DNA of 60,984 nt from Calditrichota bacterium. Its GTDB lineage: Bacteria; Electryoneota; AABM5-125-24; Hatepunaeales; Hatepunaeaceae. The notes below the pieces were generated by a model. That model did no database searches. It was not told the origin of the DNA and saw only the letters and a program-made list of their open reading frames with translations. The stretch is from positions 1-60,984 of the forward strand of contig JABGPL010000017.1 of the NCBI GenBank assembly GCA_018644935.1, in the 5' to 3' direction. The position numbers and the translations under genes were made by a program. Position 1 is the first letter of the stretch; each line of letters starts with the position of its first letter. Positions 44,704-53,318 of this stretch are shown here, one piece after another.

Positions 44704-47700
44704 ATGAGCGGGTTAAATCCCTATATAAAAGGTCTCCTTTTACTGATCGCACTCACCGGCTTGTCCGGTGGCGCGGTCGGTCAGGAGACCTTTAACTTTG
44801 AGCCTATCAGCAACAGTCTGGTCTCGGTAAACATTTATGGCATTGAGATAAGAGATGGAATTGCTTATTGCGCTGATGGTTATGGAATGTCGGTATGGGA
44901 CCTGAGTGATCCTGACAACCCTGAGGAAATGGCTCGATGTCAAACACCCGGCAATGCCGTTAAGATTGCTCTGTATGGTGATTATGCTTATGTTGCTGAT
45001 ACGGGACGTGGAGTTGCTATTTTCAACATTCAATCTCCTGAACAACCCCGTTATCTGAATGAGATAGACGCAGTTCTTAATAATTTGAATTCAGCAGTGA
45101 ATGTAGAGATTCATAACGACCTGCTATTAATAAGCAACGCACGTGATGGATTAGTTGTCGCTTCACTTGATGAACCCGAGAATCCTGAGATAGTTTTACA
45201 GGGTGAGTTTGACAGGGCTGCCAATTACACCGATCTGCTCATCAAGGATGATTTCCTCTACATAAATGATCACGGAACGAGAGCGGTGTTAGTGGTTGAT
45301 GTCTCTGACTTTGAAAATCCCAGACTTGAGACAGAAATCAGAAGTACTAGAAATTGCTTTGATATTGATATTCAGGAAAATCTTCTTGCTATTTCCAGTT
45401 GGGATACATTATTTATTCACTCGATTGAGGATCCTACTAATCCAGAACTTTTAGGCTATCATCAGACTTTTAGATCTGAGGTAATTTTAATTCACGAGGA
45501 TCTAATCTTTTCCTGTGGTGGTGATAGAGTCTGGTCTATCGACATTCAGAATCCTCAACAACCCAGATTATTAGATGCAGTACAAACTCATGCTCTGATG
45601 AGAGATTTCGTGGTATGCGATGATTTTCTATATGGTGCTGCCCAATCTCGTGGGATTTCACGAATAGATATCCGTGATCCAAACGCTCTTGAAATAAATG
45701 GTGGTGTTTATCGAGAATATCACAGCAGCGGAATTGCTATTGCAGGTGAAGCAGCATTCATTTATGACGATCAATTCGGTCTGAGAATACTCGATGTAAG
45801 TGATTCGGAATCGCCTGAGACTCTAGGTGCATTTGAGATTGAAAGAGACGGACGTGCTATCGGAAACATCATTTACAAAGATGATATCGTGTATTTTAGC
45901 AGTGATTATCGTAACGGAAACATCGATTCTTTGCATATAATTGAGGTGAGTAATCTTGACAATCCGGTTCAACTCGGCAGCATGCAATTTGCTATCAGCG
46001 GAGGATTCGATTTCGTCTCCGATAATCTGTATGCAACTGGGAATTTAATGAAAAATGAGGATGGAATTATTACCGGAACGATGTTGGTAATTGATGTTTC
46101 TGACCCAACAAATCCACACACAGTTTTTCATGCCGCAGATGGAGCTCGTGATCAGGGCGACCGAGGCCATCGAGCTGTTTTTCTTGGTGATTATATGTTC
46201 CAAAGAACGGATATTCCGGGTCAAGGGGGCTTCATTCAGGATGTCATTGTTTATTCATTAGAAAATCCTGCTGAACCTGAGTTACTTGGTCGCTGGCCTG
46301 CTGACACATACAAAATGCTTGCGCCTGCGAATGGGTACCTTTTTTGCTACCTTTATGCGGGTGATGAAAGTGAAATTGCAGTCTATTCAGTTGATGATCC
46401 CCTCGACCCTGAACTTGTCGGTCTGACCCGTCTTGATCCTGAATATGATGTTTACCCCAGAAACTTCTATGTTGAGGGTGATTTGATCTATTGTGGAGAG
46501 TTTGAGGAGGGGATAAACGTGATATCTGTGGCTGATCCTGAAAATCCTCAAATTGTCGGATATCTGAGGACACCAGGTCAATTTCGAGATTTTGAAGGGG
46601 ATGGTCGAATACTCTATGTCGGGGATGAAGACAACTTTGGCATTTATAGATTTACCGGTGAGTTAGGTGGTGGAGACGATAATAGTTACCCAATACCAAT
46701 TCCTGAAGGATGGAGTTTTATATCCGCACCTATTAGTCCGGAGGACAGGAATATTATATCTGTTTTTGAACCGATTGTGGGCTCGCTTATAATGGCAAAA
46801 GACTTCAACGGACATTTCTATTCTCCTCTCTGGGAATTCAATGACATCCCTTTCTGGGATTATCTACAGGGATATCAGGTGAAGATGTCAGAGCGACGTT
46901 CCCTGATTATTAGTGGAGATCCCGTAGATGATGATACACCGATTCCAATTAGACAAGGCTGGAGTTTTGCCCCATATTACCCGGATCAGCCAATGGAAGC
47001 GGAAATTGCGTTTGCGAACATTGAAGAACAGTTAATCCTGGCAAAAGACGCAAACGGACGCTTCTATCTCCCGGAACACAACTTTAACAACATGCCCTTA
47101 CTCAGGCGCGGTAAAGCTTATCAAGTAAGGTCTAATGCTGATATCGAGCTGGTTTGGAACATTGATGGCGAAGGCTTAGCATCAATCAATTACAAAGCGC
47201 GAATCCCCTCGCTCTTTAAACCAATAACCCCCACTGACAAGAATATGAGCATTCTGGTTACAGACTTGGTTGATGAGGGAGAAATCGGGGCTTTTACAAC
47301 TTCCGGAATCTGTGTTGGAGCAACAGCTTTTTGCAACCAGAACAAAGTTGGTCTTGTCGTTTGGGGAGATGATGAATCTACCGAGGAGTTAGATGGATTG
47401 AAAGAGGATGAAGCATTCACACTCAAGCTCTGGAGTTCAACCTTGTGTGCAGAATTCGATCTCGAACCGGAGAGTATTATTGCCGGATCAGGTCTCATTT
47501 ACGAAACCAACGGATTCGCTTTTATTGCTGCACAGGATCTTCCATTGATTCCGGATCAATACTATCTTTCTCAGAACTACCCGAACCCATTCAATTCAAC
47601 AACAATTCTGCCATATGGTCTGCCGGAAACTTCTCATTTATCAATTCACATTTTCGACATATCTGGACGATTGATAGAGACACTGGTTGATTCAAAGGTA

Positions 47701-47817
47701 GAAGCCGGGTATCATACTGCGGTTTGGGATGCATCAACGGTTTCGACTGGTGTTTATCTTGTGAAGATGGAAACGCGTATTTTCATCTCCGTGCAAAAGG
47801 TTATTGTAGTGCGTTGA
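44704..47817 (+). CDS. secreted LVIVD-propeller protein with type IX-like sorting domain
   Basis: 1037 residues. Signal peptide KGLLLLIALTGLSGGAVG. Residues 30-640 are LVIVD-type beta-propeller repeats (for example GDYAYVADTGRGVAIFNIQS and DISDPENP-like turns). Then come two GWSFIS/GWSF modules with LIMAKDFNGHFYSP and LILAKDANGRFYLP, a domain with GLVVWGDDESTEELDG, and a sorting domain (YYLSQNYPNPFNSTTILPYG, STGVYLVKMET, KVIVVR). It is expected to be exported across the outer membrane and attached to the surface. From residue 660 on it closely parallels the preceding gene pair and the gene at 56733. Confidence 0.88.
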   Translation: MSGLNPYIKGLLLLIALTGLSGGAVGQETFNFEPISNSLVSVNIYGIEIRDGIAYCADGYGMSVWDLSDPDNPEEMARCQTPGNAVKIALYGDYAYVADTGRGVAIFNIQSPEQPRYLNEIDAVLNNLNSAVNVEIHNDLLLISNARDGLVVASLDEPENPEIVLQGEFDRAANYTDLLIKDDFLYINDHGTRAVLVVDVSDFENPRLETEIRSTRNCFDIDIQENLLAISSWDTLFIHSIEDPTNPELLGYHQTFRSEVILIHEDLIFSCGGDRVWSIDIQNPQQPRLLDAVQTHALMRDFVVCDDFLYGAAQSRGISRIDIRDPNALEINGGVYREYHSSGIAIAGEAAFIYDDQFGLRILDVSDSESPETLGAFEIERDGRAIGNIIYKDDIVYFSSDYRNGNIDSLHIIEVSNLDNPVQLGSMQFAISGGFDFVSDNLYATGNLMKNEDGIITGTMLVIDVSDPTNPHTVFHAADGARDQGDRGHRAVFLGDYMFQRTDIPGQGGFIQDVIVYSLENPAEPELLGRWPADTYKMLAPANGYLFCYLYAGDESEIAVYSVDDPLDPELVGLTRLDPEYDVYPRNFYVEGDLIYCGEFEEGINVISVADPENPQIVGYLRTPGQFRDFEGDGRILYVGDEDNFGIYRFTGELGGGDDNSYPIPIPEGWSFISAPISPEDRNIISVFEPIVGSLIMAKDFNGHFYSPLWEFNDIPFWDYLQGYQVKMSERRSLIISGDPVDDDTPIPIRQGWSFAPYYPDQPMEAEIAFANIEEQLILAKDANGRFYLPEHNFNNMPLLRRGKAYQVRSNADIELVWNIDGEGLASINYKARIPSLFKPITPTDKNMSILVTDLVDEGEIGAFTTSGICVGATAFCNQNKVGLVVWGDDESTEELDGLKEDEAFTLKLWSSTLCAEFDLEPESIIAGSGLIYETNGFAFIAAQDLPLIPDQYYLSQNYPNPFNSTTILPYGLPETSHLSIHIFDISGRLIETLVDSKVEAGYHTAVWDASTVSTGVYLVKMETRIFISVQKVIVVR

Positions 47818-47826
47818 AATAAATCT

Positions 47827-47850
47827 GGAGTGCACAAGCCATGCTTGTGC
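47827..47850 (+). repeat. GGAG-hairpin (REP-like) element
   Basis: GGAG, T, GCACAAGC, loop CAT, GCTTGTGC: identical in the stem to the minus copy at 44665-44642. It lies ten bases after the stop of the LVIVD protein gene. Confidence 0.7.
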
Positions 47851-47853
47851 AAC

Positions 47854-47977
47854 GTGTGGCTTGGGCTACTCGTTGCCCAAGTATCTTTACAGTAAACTTT
47901 GTCTTGTCAGGTTGGTGAATTTTAGGTAACTTTATGTCAAGTAATGAATCACTGGCAACAAGTAGCCAGTGCCACAC
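47854..47977. repeat. inverted pair of TTGGGCTAC-type hairpins
   Basis: Plus copy 47854-47890 is GTGTGGC, TTGGGC, loop TACTCGTT, GCCCAA, then GTATCTTTAC. Minus copy 47977-47951 is GTGTGGC, ACTGGC, TACTTGTT, GCCAGT. The stems differ but both pair perfectly, and the flank and loop are conserved. Confidence 0.7.
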
Positions 47978-48009
47978 AACAGCAGTGACAGATAAACAAG
48001 GAAACATAA

Positions 48010-48357
48010 ATGCCCCTAAACACAGAAACACTAGTTGCAATTCTCGACACCCTCAACCAGGAGGTTGTTTTTGTCGATAACGATCATATAATCCGCTTCA
48101 TGAACCTTGAAGCCAAACGGCATTATCATGATAGGAGCGGTTATTCAGACCTCATCGGAAAATCAATCTTTGATTGCCATAATGGAGTATCAAACCAGCT
48201 AATCAAAGATGTTCACGCTCGGATGGTGAAGGGTGAGGATGAAATTTTTCCAAACGAAGAAAAGTTGACATATTCTATGGTCGCAGTTAGAGATGAAAAG
48301 GGTGAGTTGCTGGGGTATTTTGAGCGGGATGTGAATACAAAGGGAGAAGGTTTATAA
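48010..48357 (+). CDS. small single-domain PAS protein
   Basis: A 115-residue protein made of one PAS domain: VVFVDNDHIIRFMNLEAKRH, GKSIFDCHNGVSN, and SMVAVRDEKGELLGYFERDV. The CHxxxS motif after the iGksifdC helix resembles the PAS domain of DUF438-type proteins. There is no output domain. Its stop overlaps the next ATG by one base (TAATG), so translation is coupled to three tandem membrane proteins. It may regulate or bind them. Confidence 0.8.
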   Translation: MPLNTETLVAILDTLNQEVVFVDNDHIIRFMNLEAKRHYHDRSGYSDLIGKSIFDCHNGVSNQLIKDVHARMVKGEDEIFPNEEKLTYSMVAVRDEKGELLGYFERDVNTKGEGL

Positions 48358-48770
48358 TGTTTGAATTCCTGGAAGCCATCGCTGATATTTCCCTGTTCGG
48401 GATGGATTTTAAATACCCAAGGTTAGCTCTTTTCATCACGGCAATAATGCTTATCGGAGTTATCATTGCCGTGATGATCTACGTTGGAGATTCCGGCGGA
48501 AGCGATGCCTCCCATTCAGCTGTTGAGTCGGAAATCAAGCTCATCGACAAGGCTATTGCTAAATTCTACAAGGAGCAGTTTACTTTGCCTGCGGATGTTG
48601 AACAATTGATCGATTTTGCATATATAGAGAAAGATAAAAAGGTTTGGAAAAACTGGGAGTTTTCACTCGAAGGGGATGCTCGTTCTATCACGGGGATTAT
48701 GGCGGTTTCGACCGAGGACCCGAAGGAGACAATTCGCTTTGATTGTATTGATAAGATGTTCGATGATTAA
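48357..48770 (+). CDS. membrane-anchored pilin-like protein, paralogue 1
   Basis: 137 residues. A short N-terminal amphipathic segment (MFEFLEAIADISLFG) is followed by one TM helix (ALFITAIMLIGVIIAVMIYV) and a globular domain with SEIKLIDKAIAKFYKEQFTL, AYIEKDKKVWKNWEFSLEGD and DCIDKMFDD. Long helix, Pro-rich turn and small sheet resemble GspG-type pseudopilin heads, but there is no prepilin peptidase site. About two-thirds identical to paralogue 2. It is translationally coupled to the PAS gene. Confidence 0.72.
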   Translation: MFEFLEAIADISLFGMDFKYPRLALFITAIMLIGVIIAVMIYVGDSGGSDASHSAVESEIKLIDKAIAKFYKEQFTLPADVEQLIDFAYIEKDKKVWKNWEFSLEGDARSITGIMAVSTEDPKETIRFDCIDKMFDD

Positions 48771-48782
48771 GGGGACAATTTA

Positions 48783-49196
48783 ATGTTTGGATTCCTGGAA
48801 TTCATAGGTCACATTTCTCTGTTCGGGCTTGAGATCAAGTATCCCAGAGAAGTATCAAGAGCCTACTTATTTGTTTTAGTTTTACTTGTGATTGGCTTAA
48901 TCATAGTTGCTATGATCTACACGGGAGGCTCTGTTTCCCACTCAGATGTGGAATCGGAGATTAAACTCATTGACGAGGCTATTGCCAAGTTCTTTAAAGA
49001 GCAGTTTACCTTGCCTTCAGATGTCGATCAATTAATAGATTTTGCATATATTGAGAAAGATAATAAAGTTTGGAAAAAATGGGAATTTTCACTCGAAAGG
49101 GATGCCAGTTCAATTACCAGGATTAATGCAGTTTCGACCAAGTACACGAAGGAGACAATTCACTTTGATTGCATTGATAAAGTATTCGAGAAATAG
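48783..49196 (+). CDS. membrane-anchored pilin-like protein, paralogue 2
   Basis: 137 residues, closely matching paralogue 1: MFGFLEFIGHISLFG, a TM helix (YLFVLVLLVIGLIIVAMIYT), ESEIKLIDEAIAKFFKEQFT, AYIEKDNKVWKKWEFSLERD and DCIDKVFEK. It starts 12 bases after paralogue 1. The strong likeness suggests a recent tandem duplication. Confidence 0.72.
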   Translation: MFGFLEFIGHISLFGLEIKYPREVSRAYLFVLVLLVIGLIIVAMIYTGGSVSHSDVESEIKLIDEAIAKFFKEQFTLPSDVDQLIDFAYIEKDNKVWKKWEFSLERDASSITRINAVSTKYTKETIHFDCIDKVFEK

Positions 49197-49207
49197 GAGG
49201 AAAGTCA

Positions 49208-49633
49208 ATGTTTGAATTTTTGGATGAATTCGCAGGCTCATTTACAATCGGGAGCTCGAAAAGAAACTTAAGATCAGGAATATTCCTGGCACTGATAATT
49301 GTGCTCTTCGGTATTTTTATGTCTCAATCCTTTTTAGGATGTAGTTCAGGTGGAAATGGTGTTTCTGATTCCGCTCTTGAAGCTGAAATAAAAAAGATTG
49401 ACAAGGCGATAGCAAAGTTTTATAAGGCGCAATTCACTTTGCCTGAGGATATCGGGCAGATGGTCGAGTTTGGCTACATGGAAAAGGATGGAGTCGTTTG
49501 GGATCAATGGGATATCACTTTTGAACGTGAAGGAAAGTCTATCACCGTTATTGAAGCTGTTTCAACTGATGAGGATCAAGCGGAAAAGACAGTCCGATTT
49601 AATTGTTACGATAAGATGTTTGACGCAAAGTAA
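49208..49633 (+). CDS. pilin-like protein, paralogue 3, possible lipoprotein
   Basis: 141 residues with a good GGAGGAAAG ribosome site. It shares the head domain (AEIKKIDKAIAKFYKAQFTL, GYMEKDGVVWDQWDITFERE) but is more diverged. Its TM region ends in FLGCSSGGNG, which could be a lipobox, unlike paralogues 1 and 2, although it lies about 46 residues in, far for a signal peptide. It ends the operon, 12 bases before the convergent MBL hydrolase stop. Confidence 0.68.
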   Translation: MFEFLDEFAGSFTIGSSKRNLRSGIFLALIIVLFGIFMSQSFLGCSSGGNGVSDSALEAEIKKIDKAIAKFYKAQFTLPEDIGQMVEFGYMEKDGVVWDQWDITFEREGKSITVIEAVSTDEDQAEKTVRFNCYDKMFDAK

Positions 49634-49645
49634 ACATCAAAGCAA

Positions 49646-50827
49646 TTAGTTTTTATCAACCTCCATCCACCAGCGGGTGGGTTCAGGAGCGGTTTCTGGA
49701 ACAACCATCTCGCCAGCTATTGGCATCATCAACCGCACTGATTTTTTCTTAGCTTCCTTCAGGACCCACTCCGGTGGTTCAAACCAGTCATGGAAAGCCA
49801 GGTTGAAAGTGGAGTGATGTATCGGCATCATGACCTTGCCTTTGAGGGCGATGTTTGCTTCTACTGCCTGCTCAGGGTTCAGGTGAACGTCCGGCCAACC
49901 CTTGTCGTACGATCCGATTTTGATCAATGTCAGATCAAATGGACCGAACTTTTCGCCAATCTCCCCAAAGCCGGGAAATGGTCCGGTGTCTCCACTGAAA
50001 TAAACGTTATGTTTACCATTGGATATCACCCACGATGTCCATAACGTGCCATTTCTGCCGGTCATGCTGCGACCTGAAAAATGCCTGACAGGGGCAGATG
50101 TAAACTGAAGGTTTTCATCAGGTCCTCCGACCACATCCCACCAGTCGGCTTCTGTAATCTGCGATTTATCGATGCCCCACTTTTCGAGATGAGCTCCGAC
50201 TCCAAGCGGGACATAGAATTGAACCCCTGTTTTAGCAAGAACCGTCACAACCATTTTATCGAGATGATCGTAGTGGTCGTGTGAAATCAAAACAACATCG
50301 ATTTTGGGCAGGTTCGCGAGTGCTATCGGTGGATCAAAAAAGCGTGCCGGACCTGCAAAACTGAAAGGCGAACAACGTTTGCTCCAGACTGGATCGGTAA
50401 GTATCCGTTTGCCTCCGATTTCAATCAATACTGTGGAATGCCCCATCCATGTTACCCGTAAACCTTCTGGGGGGGGTGTGTCGAAAGATTCTCGGGTTAG
50501 TGGCACAACAGGGATATCTCCCTTTGGCTCCCGTAGTTCCTTGCCAAAGAGCCATCGACCCATCATATCCCAAAAACCACCATGTGGTCCCACATTGGTC
50601 TCAACGGTATTTTTGAATATCTTGCCATCGTAAATCGAAGATTTTTTCATTTGCTCTCGCTTTTCATCTGTTGGTTTGGCTCCGAATTGCGATAAATTGT
50701 CAGATGAAACAAACATCGTGCATCCGAAAATCACAATTAAAACTCCTGCTCCCACAGTTATGGATAGTGCTCGCTTTCTCAAGACAGATACCTTACTCTT
50801 ATGATTCCCGTTTCCGGATACATTCAT
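49646..50827 (-). CDS. MBL-fold metallo-hydrolase (NAPE-PLD/UlaG-like)
   Basis: 393 residues. An N-terminal hydrophobic segment (ALSITVGAGVLIVIFGC) could be a lipoprotein signal. The MBL fold has VTWMGHSTVLIEIGGKRILT, the metal motif VLISHDHYDHLDK, VYFSGDTGPF and the C-terminal MMPIHHSTFNLAFHDW. This pattern matches the subgroup of N-acyl-phosphatidylethanolamine phospholipase D-like enzymes. The ATG at 50827 overlaps the preceding gene by 29 bases; a later start is possible. The substrate is unknown. Confidence 0.85.
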   Translation of the reverse strand: MNVSGNGNHKSKVSVLRKRALSITVGAGVLIVIFGCTMFVSSDNLSQFGAKPTDEKREQMKKSSIYDGKIFKNTVETNVGPHGGFWDMMGRWLFGKELREPKGDIPVVPLTRESFDTPPPEGLRVTWMGHSTVLIEIGGKRILTDPVWSKRCSPFSFAGPARFFDPPIALANLPKIDVVLISHDHYDHLDKMVVTVLAKTGVQFYVPLGVGAHLEKWGIDKSQITEADWWDVVGGPDENLQFTSAPVRHFSGRSMTGRNGTLWTSWVISNGKHNVYFSGDTGPFPGFGEIGEKFGPFDLTLIKIGSYDKGWPDVHLNPEQAVEANIALKGKVMMPIHHSTFNLAFHDWFEPPEWVLKEAKKKSVRLMMPIAGEMVVPETAPEPTRWWMEVDKN

Positions 50828-51440
50828 CCCAATCCTTTATCAGACCATTCGCCTGGCTTATTGTGGCAGCATAAATCCCATCATCTCCCTGACCATTAGG
50901 TTTGATGAACACCCCGTCACAGTTGTGTTTGAAGAGCTCTATTGCGTCGGTGAAGAGACCTTTCCGAGTATACATCACGGCTGCAGTGGATGGGTAGCTT
51001 TCCCTGACCCTTTTCAGATTGCCGATTCCGTATTTACTACCCTGATCAAGTGATACGCATTGATCTCCAAACATGTTCCGCCACTCATTGAATATTCCGA
51101 ATAGTCGCTTCAGATATTCATTGATCTGTAAATCTGGATTATCCTTTAACTTATCCAATCCGTTAAACACCTGCTCCAAATCAGGAATCGCATTGACCTG
51201 AGACTGTAGGTCCGTAAAAGATGGGATAGTTCTGGCAGATTTTGCTCCCTGCCGTCCATACAGATCCAGTACAAACAGCGAAGGTTGAATGTCTACTCGC
51301 TTGAGGTGTTCCTGGCAACTGTCAAAGGTGTCGGAGTATACCATGATGGCGTTACAACGAGGTTCGATCACATCCCTGAATAACTGAATTTCAAACGGAG
51401 AATCGTCAATGAAGCAATAAACTGGTTTTGGCAAAATCAC
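50799..51440 (-). CDS. degenerate receiver-like protein with central insertion
   Basis: 213 residues from GTG 51440, overlapping the uridine kinase stop (GTGA). The ends look like a response-regulator receiver: VYCFIDDSPFEIQLFRDVIE, SLFVLDLYGRQG (the Asp is present), a late AAVMYTRKGLFTDAIELF and DGVFIKPNGQG. A helical insertion of about 70 residues separates the beta3 Asp from the T/S-like and K positions. No output domain. It may be a non-canonical receiver. The tail overlaps the start of the MBL gene. Confidence 0.6.
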   Translation of the reverse strand: MILPKPVYCFIDDSPFEIQLFRDVIEPRCNAIMVYSDTFDSCQEHLKRVDIQPSLFVLDLYGRQGAKSARTIPSFTDLQSQVNAIPDLEQVFNGLDKLKDNPDLQINEYLKRLFGIFNEWRNMFGDQCVSLDQGSKYGIGNLKRVRESYPSTAAVMYTRKGLFTDAIELFKHNCDGVFIKPNGQGDDGIYAATISQANGLIKDWDECIRKRES

Positions 51441-52102
51441 CTCGCTTTTGATAAAACAGGATTCAGAAAATCGTTATTATCCACCACAATATCTGCTCTT
51501 TCAGAGGGGCTTTGGGCTTGCAGGTATATCTTCTGCCCCGGGATGTAGCGTTTCCTGTAAATCTCACGAACCTCATCCGGTGATCCGAACAGGTGCTGAT
51601 CGCGGATAACGGCACGTTCAATAGTCACGGCAAAGTCAGCATCTACAAAGATTCCGAAATCCCAATGGTCGCACAATTGCGGATGATATAAAAATACTCC
51701 ATCAAAGATCAAGATCGAGTCAGATTGAGCAACTTTCCAGGGAGAATCTATTTCCATGTCGGCTTTGTAATTAAAGCTTCCTGTTCTGTAACGGAGGTCA
51801 CCCGCTGGTCCGAGTGGCAATACCAAATTATCAAGGATCGCACGATGATTAAAGGAATTTTCGTAATATCCTCGCGCAGAGTCGCGTCCCTGCCGATACC
51901 GAACTTCACGCGGGTTATGGAAGCCGTCTATTGAGGCTCGAATGATATCTCGTCCACTTTCCAGCAGTGTTTCTGCCAGAGATTCAGCCAGTGTTGTTTT
52001 GCCGGATGCGTCCACCCCGTCGATTGCTATGCGGATGGGGTGGTTATGGTGGACGTTGAGGATTTTGGTTGTTAGGGTTTCTTTTGGGTTGGATTTGGAC
52101 AT
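51437..52102 (-). CDS. uridine kinase-like P-loop NTPase
   Basis: 221 residues. Walker A is IAIDGVDASGKTTLAESLAE. ASIDGFHNPREVRYRQGRDS and ARGYYENSFNHRAILDNLV follow, then ILIFDGVFLYHPQLCDHWDF and the RAVIRDQHLFGS / YRKRYIPGQ arginine region. These are features of the uridine kinase/phosphoribulokinase family as annotated in many genomes (uridine to UMP). The gene is translationally coupled to the receiver-like gene by a GTGA overlap. Confidence 0.83.
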   Translation of the reverse strand: MSKSNPKETLTTKILNVHHNHPIRIAIDGVDASGKTTLAESLAETLLESGRDIIRASIDGFHNPREVRYRQGRDSARGYYENSFNHRAILDNLVLPLGPAGDLRYRTGSFNYKADMEIDSPWKVAQSDSILIFDGVFLYHPQLCDHWDFGIFVDADFAVTIERAVIRDQHLFGSPDEVREIYRKRYIPGQKIYLQAQSPSERADIVVDNNDFLNPVLSKAR

Positions 52103-52281
52103 TGTAGCTTGGAATAAAATTAAGTTAATTAAAAGCTTAGGGGATTCATATGAAGTTCTTTATTAACACGAACACAATTTCACAAGTTCCACATCACAGA
52201 ATTGCGAAGCATTTAGGTGTGCACAATCAATCTTAAGCGATTTATACAACGTTCCAAATATGACAATTTTAACTTCATTAT

Positions 52282-52647
52282 CTAACAAAAGAGGAAACAC
52301 ATTACTCCATCCCAGCCCCCCTGAATCAACTCTTCAGCAATTTTCGCACAAGATATTGCTATGAAGATTGAGAGAAGATTCCCCACAATAAAGTATTCAT
52401 TTGAAACTTTGTCTTTTTCAAATCGGGTACCAATTTTTAATCCTGAAAATGCAATCAGTATCTGAGGAAATGAAAACAGTAGACCAAGAAAAATAACCAA
52501 ACGTTCGACCATCCCTTGTAGTCCAGAGGACTTAACTGTCCTTTTTCCTTCTTTTTTCTCATATTTTTTCTTAACAAGTTTGAAAATAATGAATGCCACG
52601 ATTTCTCCAGCGATAAAGACTATTGTTCCTATCAAGAAGTTGTTCAT
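52282..52647 (-). CDS. conserved membrane protein paired with SatD
   Basis: 121 residues with three or four hydrophobic segments. The block VERLVIFLGLLFSFPQILIA, followed by SGLKIGTRFEKDKVSNEYFI and VGNLLSIFIAI, looks conserved, but I cannot name the family. Its ATG overlaps the SatD stop by four bases, so the two are co-translated. Confidence 0.7.
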   Translation of the reverse strand: MNNFLIGTIVFIAGEIVAFIIFKLVKKKYEKKEGKRTVKSSGLQGMVERLVIFLGLLFSFPQILIAFSGLKIGTRFEKDKVSNEYFIVGNLLSIFIAISCAKIAEELIQGGWDGVMCFLFC

Positions 52648-53306
52648 AAGTTTGCGTCTCTCTTGTTAATTTTCTCAAGATCAAATATAGAACTTTTCAA
52701 GAGCTGATATTCTTCAATAAAGAGTTGTTTCCGACGTTTCCAAACCTGTGATCGGTTTTTTTTATGTTTTAAGCCAACTTCTTTGTTGTTATGATTTGAT
52801 AACATCTCACTAATCAGGGGGAAATCTTTAACCTTCCATCTATCCGTCAAGGATTCGAGAATTTTACCCAATCTGTTCAGATTATTCGAGAGGTAGTCGT
52901 TCTCCAGCATAAAAAGGAATCTGGGGCGATCTCGACGTTTATCAGATAACATTCCCCTAGCAAAAGTTAAACCGGGTCCAAGCATCTCATAAGCGATTTT
53001 CCGGTTCAGCTTGGTTTGTATTTCACCATAGTGTGCAATGTAACGGAGCTTAAAATCATAACCACGTCTAATACCATTCTCTTCAAGATAAAATATCGAT
53101 TCTAGAACCCCTTTCAATGACTTTGCAACTCCTTGAAACTCATCACCAAGTGTAATTGTAAATGGAGAAAGAATCTGTTCGCCTATGCTTTCATTGCAAT
53201 GTGCAACGAGTTTTTTAAAGTTTGCTTGAAGTTGTTGAGAATCAATAGAATGACTTCCAACAACGTCTGCCATTAATATGTAATGTAATGCCATCTGTTG
53301 TTCCAT
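52644..53306 (-). CDS. SatD family protein
   Basis: 220 residues from ATG 53306 (ATG 53294 is also possible). The N-terminus MALHYILMADVVGSHSIDSQ, the ITLGDEFQGVAKSL core and RYDFKLRYIAHYGEI-like strand resemble SatD proteins, which share features with nucleotide cyclase folds. The C-terminal basic region (HKKNRSQVWKRRKQLFIEEY) could bind DNA as a helix-turn-helix. The gene has its own promoter with palindromic sites upstream, so autoregulation is plausible. Confidence 0.72.
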   Translation of the reverse strand: MEQQMALHYILMADVVGSHSIDSQQLQANFKKLVAHCNESIGEQILSPFTITLGDEFQGVAKSLKGVLESIFYLEENGIRRGYDFKLRYIAHYGEIQTKLNRKIAYEMLGPGLTFARGMLSDKRRDRPRFLFMLENDYLSNNLNRLGKILESLTDRWKVKDFPLISEMLSNHNNKEVGLKHKKNRSQVWKRRKQLFIEEYQLLKSSIFDLEKINKRDANL

Positions 53307-53318
53307 GTACGAGAATAT

